Shown here: positions 22,550-33,499 of the stretch, piece by piece | How the letters are laid out: the number at the start of each line of letters is the position of its first letter | Position numbering within the stretch: position 1 is the first letter of the stretch | Origin: Synaphobranchus kaupii | Lineage: Eukaryota > Chordata > Actinopteri > Anguilliformes > Synaphobranchidae | DNA: 64,000 nt | NCBI GenBank assembly: GCA_029718625.1 | Contig: JAINUF010000027.1 | Span: 3,931,332 to 3,995,331, forward strand | Direction: 5' to 3' | Program-made: the position numbers and the translations under genes | Notes under the pieces: generated by a model | Databases searched by the model: none | What the model saw: only the letters and a program-made list of their open reading frames with translations | Told to the model about the DNA's origin: nothing

Positions 22550-25500
22550 AAAAGTGCGTGCGGACCCCAACCCAAAAGTGCGTGCGGACCCCAACCCAAA
22601 AGTGCGTGCGGACCCCAACCCAAAAGTGCGTGCGGACCCCAACCCAAAAGTGCGTGCGGACCCCAACCCAAAAGTGCGTGCGGACCCCAACCCAAAAGTG
22701 CGTGCGGACCCCAACCGAAAAGTGCGTGCGGACCCCAACCCAAAAGTGCGTGCGGACCCCAACCGAAAAGTGCGTGCGGACCCCAACCCAAAAGTGCGTG
22801 CGGACCCCAACCCAAAAGTGCGTGCGGACCCCAACCCAAAAGTGCGTGCGGACCCCAACCCAAAAGTGCGTGCGGACCCCAACCCAAAAGTGCGTGCGGA
22901 CCCCAACCCAAAAGTGCGTGCGGACCCCAACCCAAAAGTGCGTGCGGACCCCAACCCAAAAGTGCGTGCGGACCCCAACCCAAAAGTGCGTGCGGACCCC
23001 AACCCAAAAGTGCGTGCGGACCCCAACCCAAAAGTGCGTGCGGACCCCAACCCAAAAGTGCGTGCGGACCCCAACCCAAAAGTGCGTGCGGACCCCAACC
23101 CAAAAGTGCGTGCGGACCCCAACCCAAAAGTGCGTGCGGACCCCAACCCAAAAGTGCGTGCGGACCCCAACCCAAAAGTGCGTGCGGACCCCAACCCAAA
23201 AGTGCGTGCGGACCCCAACCCAAAAGTGCGTGCGGACCCCAACCCAAAAGTGCGTGCGGACCCCAACCCAAAAGTGCGTGCGGACCCCAACCCAAAAGTG
23301 CGTGCGGACCCCAACCCAAAAGTGCGTGCGGACCCCAACCCAAAAGTGCGTGCGGACCCCAACCCAAAAGTGCGTGCGGACCCCAACCCAAAAGTGCGTG
23401 CGGACCCCAACCCAAAAGTGCGTGCGGACCCCAACCCAAAAGTGCGTGCGGACCCCAACCCGTTAAAATGGCACCATCTTGTGGTCAAAATGTGGTAGTA
23501 CTGTTATATACAAGGATATGAGATGGCCAACTTCAAACTCTAATTAAACTTCATGGGGGGATTTAACCATCACCATTTTCACTGTTTATATTTATAAATA
23601 TATGCAGAAATAATAATCCAAGTCACAGCTTCTCATGTGTTTTCCCGCATAATTTATGCTAACAGATATTGGTGATTTTAAACATGTTTCAACCTCTCTT
23701 TTTCACTCCAGCTTTTCTGCAGCAATTGTGGCCCCGGTTTATCTGTGTGCAAACCCAGTGCGTACGTTCTGAAGTGTGCCGGTGTCCCAGGTGCAGTGGT
23801 ATGTATATTTTTATGTCTCAGACTCAGGTCCCAGGGCCTCGTTGTCACGACTTTGGCCTGGTTCATATCTCAACACTTGTGAATTGTAGTATCAGAATCC
23901 ATGTCAAGAACTAGGCCCGTTACAGGTGTCGAGAATTTACGGCAGATACAAGTCTTAAGGCCTCAGAGTGCGACCAGCAGCTGCAACAAGCCTTAAGACC
24001 GTCTGGAATCTGCCCTGGGTGGATCCATGACCCAAAACCTCTGAAATCTGTGCCGTCCTAGGCTCATAATTGGTGAAATTGTGGCCACATGGCCAATAAA
24101 ACTAACCGTTTGGTAAATAATGAAGAATTCAAAGACAAAGCAAATGATAACGAGCCAAACCTGCATTGTGTTAAGGAAAAAATTTAACTTGCGTTCAATT
24201 ACCTAATTAGGAGCCTAATCACCTGAGTTGTTACTTCTTCTTTGTAATTGTTTGCAATATAACACAATGAGCATAATGAACATGGGTTTTTTTTCTTCTT
24301 CATGGCATGCATAGCTATTGCTAACATAACGTGGCTTAAGAGAGTAAAGATTTTAAAGTGTTCTCTCTATACAATAAAAACACCTAATTAAGAAAAAATA
24401 ACAGCTTGTTAAAATTCTGGTATTGCAATTGTGGTTGGAACGAAAACCAGCATACACAGGGGTACTCCAGGACCAGGGTTGGGAACCACTGATATAGAGG
24501 ATACAAGAGTTTGGCAATCTCAACAAGCCTGCCAAGTTTGGTGATTCTAGGCCAAACCAGCTCATGGGAATTTTAGGTGAAAGGGGAGAAAAAAAGAAAA
24601 AAAAAGAATCTGAACAAAAACAATAGGGTACCAGCAGCTACGTCCCCTAATAAACAAGCAAACTGCTGGCTATTAGCTTTGCAGCTGCAATTACTGGGAT
24701 TATTATAAATTGCTGTGTAGCATTCTCTGTGTGGTCTTTTCAGCAGGTGATCTGTTCGGTAGTGCAGCATCGTGTCATATGACTCTATAAGATCTGTTTT
24801 GAGTTTGAGAGAGAGCATGTCTCTGACAGGAATTGTATCTCATTGAAACTAGAGCAAGAGAACAAGATCTATGCAGATGCAGTCAGTAAATGTGGGCCAT
24901 AGACTATATCTACTGCTGTCTTTCCTTACCAGCTCTGCTGATTAAATTATACTGAGTCAGCTCGGAGTCCATCCACAGGACTCGGACCAGTTTTTTTAAA
25001 CGGACTTATCTTGCTGCAGACCTTCTCCAGTTGAGTAACAGAATCAGCAATAGCAGCAGAGTGTCTAGTTTTTGGTGTCAGAGCTAGTATTCATATCAAA
25101 GAATATGGCCATGCTTGGCACAAAATGGTGACGTTATCTGTAGTGCCACCTTTTCCAGGAGAGACGGATACCATCTAGGCGCCGGTGTGGTAGTGTTAGC
25201 TTTCACAGTGCGGGAGGCATGTCCACTCTACTGGACATGTACAGGCCTGCTACACATTTGTCTAGTACGACATTTCTATTTCTTCAGTGTGTGAAGCATC
25301 TCTGTCAGCTCTTGCAGTTGTAAATCTGAGTCTCAGTGTGACTATGAATACATAACCAATGCCTTTTTCTGCCTGAAATATTATAGTGCAATGTGAGTGT
25401 GTGTATACATCACGTTCTGTACAGTTATTTGTAGTGTAATTGACCCCTGGTTCTGCGTAGGGTAACAAGATCTGAGAATGGCTGGTAGCTCACAGAACAT

Positions 25501-26511
25501 AGCTAGCTATAGCTCAGCCCGCTCCCTACACATTAACATCTCACACTTTTCTGACCAGACGTCTTCTACTCTTACTCTGAAAAAATACCATGCACTGTGT
25601 GCATCACAAGACTCCAAAAATGCATCCTCCTTTCCTCCACTACCACCTCCTCTCCTCCGGCCCCAGAAGCCGATCTTTGTGTCCTAATCTAATATTGCTG
25701 ATTACATATTAATGGTTATATATTAATTAAATGACGCAAACCGCAATGTCAGGTACACTTTATGCTGTACGTGCAACTACTTGTACTTTTGCATACTTCC
25801 GGGTAGGAGATGAGTGGAGGTGAGGAGCGAGGAATATTGGGACTCACCCTCTGTGGTGCTAGCTGCTGGCAGCTACCCCATTGTTGATTTTCAACAATGC
25901 ATTTGTCTGTGTGATTCTGCATTTGTGAATGCACCCTGGTTTGCTCCTGCTCACGTCAACCAATCACATGCACACATGGCTGTGTCACATGCACAGTGTG
26001 TGTAACATGTTTTGTGGTCTTCCTCAGTGAGGAGGGAATGAGAGTGGATTTTGTAGTAGTAAATTGGATAATTGCGGAACGGGATTGAATGATTGAATGA
26101 GTGGTTGGTACTCATGGGGGAATTGATTGATTGAAGTGGGGACGCAAGGGGCTGGGTTTCCTGAGGGAATAAATGGAACGCACCTGGAGTGAAAGGGGAG
26201 AATTGACGGAGGGTGAGCGAGAGAGGGTGGCTTGCCTCTGAGCTCCCGAAATGTTTGACAGTGTATTTTCTTTTCGTTTGGTTTATTAAGTTTGGTTAGC
26301 TTTTATTTCTGTGCGAATGTGTTGTGTTGTGTGTACGGTGGCGTACTGCAGAGCCGGTCAGTGCGACGGAGCCAGTGGAACCGGGGATATTGTGATGAGC
26401 TTTTGCTGGGGGAAACGACTTCCCCTAGACTGTAAAGAATGTGTTTGCGCCGTACTTGAGCACAGCGTGCATGGATCCCAGACCGGTGTGAGCGGGGAAC
26501 TGAGTGGCAGA

Positions 26512-26784
26512 GGGTGTGTACGTCTCTCCCTTGCCTAGAGTCGGTGTCCTGTGGCGTGACCGGCGAGTGTGATGAGGGCGAAGGCCTGTGACCTGAGGCT
26601 CGCCCGAGTGGGGGACAGGCATAAACCCCGTTGGCGACCACCAAAGAGTGGCGAAGCTGTCCCATTGTGTGTTGCATGTGTATGGTTATTTGTTTGGCCT
26701 GTATTTTTCTTTTATTTGGTGGTAGTCCTCCAAGTGGTGTGGGCAGGACTCCACTACTTTGTGTGTGTGAGTGTGTGTGTGTGT
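26512..26784. other. Copy-D-specific segment
   Basis: GC-rich DNA followed by T-rich DNA, and at its right end a GT/TG run (about 26759-26784). Copies A and E go from GTGGCAG straight to GGGGCGTGTAGACTTT. Either they lost this segment by recombination between similar G-rich strings, or D gained it. An 82-codon plus-strand frame with a hydrophobic stretch overlaps it, but its end is translated GT repeat, so I do not call it a gene. Confidence 0.55.
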
Positions 26785-26918
26785 GCGTGTAGACTTTTGA
26801 GGGGGGGTGCATGTTGACTTTTGAGGGGGGGGGCGCGTGTAGACTTTTGGGGGGGGCGTGTAGACTTTTGAGGGGGGGCATGTAGACTTTTGAGGGGGGG
26901 GGGCGCGTGTAGACTTTT
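26785..26918 (+). repeat. Short G-rich minisatellite in copy D
   Basis: About six imperfect copies of a 22-27-bp unit containing GTGTAGACTTTTGA followed by 7-10 G, the last copy ending in TTTTAG. A single related string, GGGGCGTGTAGACTTT, is present in copies A (near 5235) and E, which looks like the unexpanded form. Confidence 0.85.
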
Positions 26919-26935
26919 AGACTACCACATTTTGA

Positions 26936-26986
26936 CCACAAGATGGTGCCATTTTAACAGATTGTTGAAATGGCACCATCTAGTGG
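26936..26986. promoter_or_regulatory. Back-to-back CTCF-like cores at the D/P1 junction
   Basis: CCACAAGATGGTGCC (26936-26950) faces its near-complement GGCACCATCTAGTGG (26972-26986) across 21 bp. The known CTCF core is approximately CCASYAGRKGGCRS. The second site read on the minus strand differs from it at one position (T for the C of GGC), the first at two. Binding is inferred only. Confidence 0.4.
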
Positions 26987-27082
26987 TCAAAATGTGGTAG
27001 TACTATATGTGATATACATCTCATATCCTTGTATTTCACATAGTACTACCACATTTTGACCACAAGATGGTGCCAATTCAAC
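26964..27082. mobile_element. 119-bp palindromic MITE-like element P1
   Basis: It opens GTTGAAATGGCACCATC and closes GGTGCCAATTCAAC. The arms pair over about 48 bp each, and the short centre contains CATCTCATATCCTTG, the complement of part of the large element's terminal repeat. It therefore looks like a minimal relative of the large element, consisting of little more than its ends. It is separated from copy D by AGATT and from copy E by TATCT; I see no convincing target-site duplication. Confidence 0.75.
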
Positions 27083-27110
27083 TATCTGTTAAAATGGCAC
27101 CATCTTGTGG
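27060..27110. promoter_or_regulatory. Back-to-back CTCF-like cores at the P1/E junction
   Basis: CCACAAGATGGTGCC (27060-27074) and GGCACCATCTTGTGG (27096-27110) in opposite orientation, 21 bp apart. This is the same geometry as the D/P1 junction. Each differs from the CTCF core consensus at two positions. Confidence 0.35.
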
Positions 27111-27223
27111 TCAAAATGTGGTAGTACTGTTATATACAAGGATATGAGATGGCCAACTTCAAACTCTAATTAAACTTCATGGGGGGATTTAACCATCACC
27201 ATTTTCACTGTGCATATTTATAA
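27088..27223 (+). repeat. 5' terminal inverted repeat of copy E
   Basis: 136 bp from GTTAAAATGG to GCATATTTATAA. It pairs with 30737-30871 with only a few differences (CAAAAT/CAAAAC, GGATAT/GGCTAT, AACCATCACC/AACGTCACC). Confidence 0.88.
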
Positions 27224-28122
27224 ATATATGAAGAAATAATAATCCAAGTCACAGCTTCTCATGTGTTTTCCCGCATAATTTATGCTAACAGATATTGGTG
27301 ATTTTAAACATGTTTCAACCTCTCTTTTTCACTCCAGCTTTTCTGCAGCCCCGCAAGCAATTGTGGCCCCGGTTTATCTGTGTGCAAACCCAGTGCGTAC
27401 GTTCTGAAGTGTGCCGGTGTCCCAGGTGCAGTGGTATGTATATTTTATGTCTCAGACTCAGGTCCCAGGGCCTCGTTGTCACGACTTTGGCCTGGTTCAT
27501 ATCTCAACACTTGTGAATTGTAGTATCAGAATCCATGTCAAGAACTAGGCCCGTTACAGGTGTCGAGAATTTACGGCAGATACAAGTCTTAAGGCCTCAG
27601 AGTGCGACCAGCAGCTGCAAGCCTTAAGACCGTCTGGAATCTGCCCTGGGTGGATCCATGACCCAAAACCTCTGAAATCTGTGCCGTCCTAGGCTCATAA
27701 TTGGTGAAATTGTGGCCACATGGCCAATAAAACTAACCGTTTGGTAAATAATGAAGAATTCAAAGACAAAGCAAATGATAACTAGCCAAACCTGCATTGT
27801 GTTAAGGAAAAAATTTAACTTGCGTTCAATTACCTAATTAGGAGCCTAATCACCTGAGTTGTTACTTCTTCTTTGTAATTGTTTGCAATATAACACAATG
27901 AGCATAATGAACATGGGTTTTTTTTCTTCTTCATGGCATGCATAGCTATTGCTAACATAACGTGGCTTAAGAGAGTAAAGATTTTAAAGTGTTCTCTCTA
28001 TACAATAAAAACACCTAATTAAGAAAAAATAACAGCTTGTTAAAATTCTGGTATTGCAATTGTGGTTGGAACGAAAACCAGCATACACAGGGGTACTCCA
28101 GGACCAGGGTTGGGAACCACTG

Positions 28123-30205
28123 ATATAGAGGATACAAGGGTTTGGCAATCTCAACAAGCCTGCCAAGTTTGGTGATTCTAGGCCAAACCAGCTCATGGGA
28201 ATTTTAGGTGAAAGGGGAGAAAAAAAGAAAAAAAAGAAGAAAAAAAAAGAATCTGAACAAAAACAATAGGGTACCAGCAGCTACGTCCCCTAATAAACAA
28301 GCAAACTGCTGGCTATTAGCTTTGCAGCTGCAATTACTGGGATTATTATAAATTGCTGTGTAGCTTTCTCTGTGTGGTCTTTTCAGCAGGTGATCTGTTC
28401 GGTAGTGCAGCATCGTGTCATATGACTCTATAAGATCTGGTTTGAGTTTGAGAGAGAGCATGTCTCTGACAGGAATTGTCTCTCATTGAAACTAGAGCAA
28501 GAGAACAAGATCTATGCAGATGCAGTCAGTAAATGTGGGCCATAGACTATATCTACTGCTGTCTTTCCTTACCAGCTCTGCTGATTAAATTATACTGAGT
28601 CAGCTCGGAGTCCATCCACAGGACTCGGACCAGTGGTTTTAAACGGACTTATCTTGCTGCAGACCTTCTCCAGTTGAGTAACAGAATCAGCAATAGCAGC
28701 AGAGTGTCTAGTTTTTGGTGTCAGAGCTAGTATTCATATCAAAGAATATGGCCATGCTTGGCACAAAATGGTGACGTTATCTGTCGTGCCACCTTTTCCA
28801 GGAGAGACGGATACCATCTAGGCGCCGGTGTGGTAGTGTTAGCTTTCACAGTGCGGGAGGCATGTCCACTCTACTGGACATGTACAGGCCTGCTACACAT
28901 TTGTCTAGTACGACATTTCTATTTCTTCAGTGTGTGAAGCATCTCTGTCAGCTCTTGCAGTTGTAAATCTGAGTCTCAGTGTGACTATGAATACATAACC
29001 AATGCCTTTTTCTGCCTGAAATATTATAGTGCAATGTGAGTGTGTGTATACATCACGTTCTGTACAGTTATTTGTAGTGTAATTGACCCCTGGTTCTGCG
29101 TAGGGTAACAAGATCTGAGAATGGCTGGTAGCTCACAGAACATAGCTAGCTATAGCTCAGCCCGCTCCCTACACATTAACATCTCACACTTTTCTGACCA
29201 GACGTCTTCTACTCTTACTCTGAAAAAATACCATGCACTGTGTGCATCACAAGACTCCAAAAATGCATCCTCCTTTCCTCCACTACCACCTCCTCTCCTC
29301 CGGCCCCAGAAGCCGATCTTTGTGTCCTAATCTAATATTGCTGATTACATATTAATGGTTACATATTAATTAAATGACGCAAACCGCAATGTCAGGTACA
29401 CTTTATGCTGTACGTGCAACTACTTGTACTGTTGCATACTTCCGGGTAGGAGATGAGTGGAGGTGAGGAGCGAGGAATATTGGGACTCACCCTCTGTGGT
29501 GCTAGCTGCTGGCAGCTACCCCATTGTTGATTTTCAACAATGCATTTGTCTGTGTGATTCTGCATTTGTGAATGCACCCTGGTTTGCTCCTGCTCACGTC
29601 AACCAATCACATGCACACACTGGCTGTGTCACATGCACATTGTGTGTAACATGTTTTGTGGTCTTCCTCAGTGAGGAGGGAATGAGAGTGGATTTTGTAG
29701 TAGTAAATTGGATAATTGCGGAACGGGATTGAATGATTGAATGAGTGGTTGGTACTCATGGGGGAATTGATTGATTGAAGTGGGGACGCAAGGGGCTGGG
29801 TTTCCTGAGGGAATAAATGGAACGCACCTGGAGTGAAAGGGGAGAATTGACGGAGGGTGAGCGAGAGAGGGTGGCTTGCCTCTGAGCTCCCGAAATGTTT
29901 GACAGTGTATTTTCTTTTCGTTTGGTTTAAGTTTGGTTAGCTTTTATTTCTGTGCGAATGTGTTGTGTTGTGTGTACGGTGGCGTACTGCAGAGCCGGTC
30001 AGTGCGACGGAGCCAGTGGAACCGGGGATATTGTGATGAGCTTTTGCTGGGGGAAACGACTTCCCCCTAGACTGTAAAGAATGTGTTTGCGCCGTACTTG
30101 AGCACAGCGTGCATGGATCCCAGACCGGTGTGAGCGGGGAACTGAGTGGCAGGGGGCGTGTAGACTTTGGTGGAAGGCATATTTTTCATATATTTATAAA
30201 CAACG
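28123..30205. other. Unrecognised non-coding interior of copy E
   Basis: Counterpart of copy A 3216-5286, differing at scattered bases and by a longer purine tract. There are no domains, RNA genes or splice structures I can recognise. It passes through ...CTAGACTGTAAAG near 30070, the site where arrays interrupt copies B and C, showing the uninterrupted form. Confidence 0.5.
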
Positions 30206-30731
30206 TGGTCTCACGCGGACTCGTCACATAGCGACGCTTCTGCCCAAGCGTCGCTATGTGACGCCAAAGGTAGCCTTTTGCGTCGTATATTGACGCAGCC
30301 TTTTGCGTCGTATATTGACGATTGTGGCCACATAATTTGTCTTTGGTTGTGGCACTTTGATATTATGCTTTTTTATTTTTATTTTTTCTTCATCTGGTAG
30401 AGAGTTACGTGAACTCTTGTGGTCGGGCTCGCCCACTATCTTAACAGTTCGGGCATGAGCCCGAGTTACATGAACTCCTGTGAGGTTATGTTTAGGGGTT
30501 GGGGATGGGGTACGGGAATCACGAAATCAGAAAGATCTCCGCGCACACGGCGAAGACTGAGCGGGCATGCTCGCAGTCGGTTATCACGAGCAAAGCCTTC
30601 GCCATAGTAGGATTCGTAAATTCGAGACGAGTGCGTCAAATAATGACGCAAAAGGCCTCCTTCTGCGTCTAAAGGATGACGCCGTAGGAGCTGCCCAAGC
30701 GTCGCTATGTGACGACTTGGGAGTGAGACCA
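30206..30731. mobile_element. Nested 526-bp inverted-repeat element in copy E
   Basis: TGGTCTCAC...GTGAGACCA, the same length and structure as 5287-5812, with the perfect 17-bp-stem hairpin at 30223-30262. Confidence 0.6.
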
Positions 30732-30736
30732 GGCTG

Positions 30737-30871
30737 TTATAAATATGCACAGTGAAAATGGTGACGTTAAATCCCCCCATGAAGTTTAATTAGAGTTTGA
30801 AGTTGGCCATCTCATAGCCTTGTATATAACAGTACTACCACGTTTTGACCACAAGATGGTGCCATTTTAAC
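30737..30871 (-). repeat. 3' terminal inverted repeat of copy E
   Basis: Reverse complement of 27088-27223, from TTATAAATATGCAC to CCATTTTAAC. Just inside it, at 30731, the nested element ends in GTGAGACCA, so the nested element abuts the terminal repeat almost directly. Confidence 0.88.
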
Positions 30872-30897
30872 ATAGTTGAAATGGCACCATCTAGTGG
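30849..30897. promoter_or_regulatory. Back-to-back CTCF-like cores at the E/P2 junction
   Basis: CCACAAGATGGTGCC (30849-30863) and GGCACCATCTAGTGG (30883-30897) in opposite orientation, 19 bp apart. The second is the better match to the CTCF core. Confidence 0.4.
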
Positions 30898-30991
30898 TCA
30901 AAATGTGGTAGTGCTATGTGATATACATCTCATATCCTTGTATTTCACATAGTACTACCACATTTTGACCACAAGATGGTGCTAATTCAAC
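30875..30991. mobile_element. 117-bp palindromic MITE-like element P2
   Basis: Near-identical to P1 (GTTGAAATGG...AATTCAAC). Differences include GTGCTATGTG for GTACTATATGTG in the left arm and GGTGCTAATT for GGTGCCAATT in the right arm. It is separated from copy E by ATA and from copy G by TATCT. Confidence 0.75.
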
Positions 30992-30996
30992 TATCT

Positions 30997-31306
30997 GTTA
31001 AAATGGCACCATGTTGTGGTCAAAATGTGGTAGTACTGTTATATACAAGGATATGAGATGGCCAACTTCAAACTCTAATTAAACTTCATGGGGGGATTTA
31101 ACCATCACCATTTTCACTGTGCATATTTATAAATATATGAAGAAATAATAATCCAAGTCACAGCTTCTCATGTGTTTTCCCGCATAATTTATGCTAACAG
31201 ATATTGATGATTTTAAACATGTTTCAACCTCTCTTTTTCACTCCAGCTTTTCTGCAGCCCCGCAAGCAATTGTGGCCCCGATTTATCTGTGTGCAAACCC
31301 AGTGCG
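30997..31306 (+). mobile_element. Element copy G, first 310 bp only
   Basis: Beta 5' haplotype (CTGTGCATAT; CTGCAGCCCCGCAAG), with CATGTTGTGG instead of CATCTTGTGG in its outer terminal repeat. It follows the element as far as CAAACCCAGTGCG, where other copies read on into TACGTTCTG. Here the sequence passes straight into 20-bp minisatellite units, so about 90% of the element is missing. Confidence 0.85.
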
Positions 31307-33499
31307 AACCCCAACCCAAAAGTGCGAACCCCAACCCAAAAGTGCGAACCCCAACCCAAAAGTGCGAACCCCAACCCAAAAGTGCGAACCCCAACCCAAA
31401 AGTGCGAACCCCAACCCAAAAGTGCGAACCCCAACCCAAAAGTGCGTGCGGACCCCAACCCAAAAGTGCGTGCGGACCCCAACCCAAAAGTGCGAACCCC
31501 AACCCAAAAGTGCGAACCCCAACCCAAAAGTGCGAACCCCAACCCAAAAGTGCGAACCCCAACCCAAAAGTGCGAACCCCAACCCAAAAGTGCGTGCGGA
31601 CCCCAACCCAAAAGTGCGTGCGGACCCCAACCCAAAAGTGCGTGTGAACCCCAACCCAAAAGTGCGTGCGAACCCCAACCCAAAAGTGCGTGCGAACCCC
31701 AACCCAAAAGTGCGTGCGGACCCCAACCCAAAAGTGCGTGCGGACCCCAACCCAAAAGTGCGTGCGGACCCCAACCCAAAAGTGCGTGCGGACCCCAACC
31801 CAAAAGTGCGTGCGGACCCCAACCCAAAAGTGCGTGCGGACCCCAACCCAAAAGTGCGTGCGGACCCCAACCCAAAAGTGCGTGCGGACCCCAACCCAAA
31901 AGTGCGTGCGGACCCCAACCCAAAAGTGCGTGCGGACCCCAACCCAAAAGTGCGTGCGGACCCCAACCCAAAAGTGCGTGCGGACCCCAACCCAAAAGTG
32001 CGTGCGGACCCCAACCCAAAAGTGCGTGCGGACCCCAACCCAAAAGTGCGTGCGGACCCCAACCCAAAAGTGCGTGCGGACCCCAACCCAAAAGTGCGTG
32101 CGGACCCCAACCCAAAAGTGCGTGCGGACCCCAACCCAAAAGTGCGTGCGGACCCCAACCCAAAAGTGCGTGCGGACCCCAACCCAAAAGTGCGTGCGGA
32201 CCCCAACCCAAAAGTGCGTGCGGACCCCAACCCAAAAGTGCGTGCGGACCCCAACCCAAAAGTGCGTGCGGACCCCAACCCAAAAGTGCGTGCGGACCCC
32301 AACCCAAAAGTGCGTGCGGACCCCAACCCAAAAGTGCGTGCGGACCCCAACCCAAAAGTGCGTGCGGACCCCAACCCAAAAGTGCGTGCGGACCCCAACC
32401 CAAAAGTGCGTGCGGACCCCAACCGAAAAGTGCGTGCGGACCCCAACCCAAAAGTGCGTGCGGACCCCCAACCCAAAAGTGCGTGCGGACCCCAACCCAA
32501 AAGTGCGTGCGGACCCCAACCGAAAAGTGCGTGCGGACCCCAACCGAAAAGTGCGTGCGGACCCCAACCGAAAAGTGCGTGCGGACCCCAACCCAAAAGT
32601 GCGTGCGGACCCCAACCCAAAAGTGCGTGCGGACCCCAACCCAAAAGTGCGTGCGGACCCCAACCCAAAAGTGCGTGCGGACCCCAACCGAAAAGTGCGT
32701 GCGGACCCCAACCGAAAAGTGCGTGCGGACCCCAACCGAAAAGTGCGTGCGGACCCCAACCCAAAAGTGCGTGCGGACCCCAACCCAAAAGTGCGTGCGG
32801 ACCCCAACCGAAAAGTGCGTGCGGACCCCAACCGAAAAGTGCGTGCGGACCCCAACCCAAAAGTGCGTGCGGACCCCAACCCAAAAGTGCGTGCGGACCC
32901 CAACCCAAAAGTGCGTGCGGACCCCAACCCAAAAGTGCGTGCGGACCCCAACCGAAAAGTGCGTGCGGACCCCAACCGAAAAGTGCGTGCGGACCCCAAC
33001 CCAAAAATGCGTGCGGACCCCAACCCAAAAGTGCGTGCGGACCCCAACCGAAAAGTGCGTGCGGACCCCAACCCAAAAGTGCGTGCGGACCCCAACCCAA
33101 AAGTGCGTGCGGACCCCAACCGAAAAGTGCGTGCGGACCCCAACCGAAAAGTGCGTGCGGACCCCAACCCAAAAGTGCGTGCGGAGCCCAACCCAAAAGT
33201 GCGTGCGGACCCCAACCCAAAAGTGCGTGCGGACCCCAACCCAAAAGTGCGTGCGGACCCCAACCCAAAAGTGCGTGCGGACCCCAACCGAAAAGTGCGT
33301 GCGGACCCCAACCCAAAAGTGCGTGCGGACCCCAACCGAAAAGTGCGTGCGGACCCCAACCCAAAAGTGCGTGCGGACCCCAACCCAAAAGTGCGTGCGG
33401 ACCCCAACCCAAAAGTGCGTGCGGACCCCAACCCAAAAGTGCGTGCGGACCCCAACCCAAAAGTGCGTGCGGACCCCAACCGAAAAGTGCGTGCGGACC

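Larger units (their letters stand above)
12319..23461. repeat. Minisatellite array 2 (11.1 kb)
   Basis: About 465 units. The left edge has 12 full 20-bp units (12336-12575), eight 24-bp GAACC units (12576-12767), three 20-bp units, three more GAACC units, then GGACC units. CCG variants are frequent in the middle, and the last 29 or so units (after about 22770) are uniform. Two nested higher-order duplications are visible (1572 and 3561 bp). Two 29-bp inverted insertions lie at 18960-18988 and 22521-22549. It ends CCAACCC at 23461, directly against copy D. The left part is collinear with array 1: the single GAACC unit and the GTACG variant are 737 bp apart here and 739 bp apart in array 1, which has two single-base insertions between them. 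Confidence 0.96.
23462..26958 (+). mobile_element. Element copy D with a different 3' part
   Basis: The 5' end is alpha haplotype (CTGTTTATAT, ATATGCAG). The interior matches the other copies to about 26511, including an interspersed-repeat-like segment near 24371-24490. Its 3' markers are mixed: TTTATTAAG and GCACAGTGTG as in B and C, but CAGAGCCGGTCAG as in A and E. After ACTGAGTGGCAG it has about 270 bp not found in any other copy here, then a GT run, a G-rich short tandem repeat (26785-26918), and only the outer 38 bp of the 3' terminal repeat (26921-26958). The nested 526-bp element is absent. No gene is supported. Confidence 0.8.
27088..30871 (+). mobile_element. Terminal-inverted-repeat element, complete copy E (3,784 bp)
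   Basis: The only copy with both ends visible. The 5' end opens GTTAAAATGGCACC and the 3' end closes GGTGCCATTTTAAC, with imperfect terminal repeats of 136 and 135 bp. The interior is as in copy A, with the interspersed-repeat-like segment near 28002-28122, an enlarged purine tract near 28213-28252 and the nested element at 30206-30731. It has beta 5' haplotype and class I 3' markers (TTTAAG, CAGAGCCGGTCAG, CTTCCCCCTAG), like copy A. Palindromic elements P1 and P2 flank it. No transposase is encoded, so any mobility would need enzymes supplied from elsewhere. The family cannot be named from the ends alone. Confidence 0.82.

Noticed and set aside
26303..26941. 212-codon minus-strand frame in copy D
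   Set aside because: About a third of it is translated G-rich minisatellite and GT repeat (proline- and histidine-rich). The rest is antisense to element DNA with no known domain.
27081..27090. TATCT as a target-site duplication of copy E
   Set aside because: The right flank is ATA followed by P2, so there is no matching direct duplication. TATCT also precedes copy G and belongs to the P/element junction.
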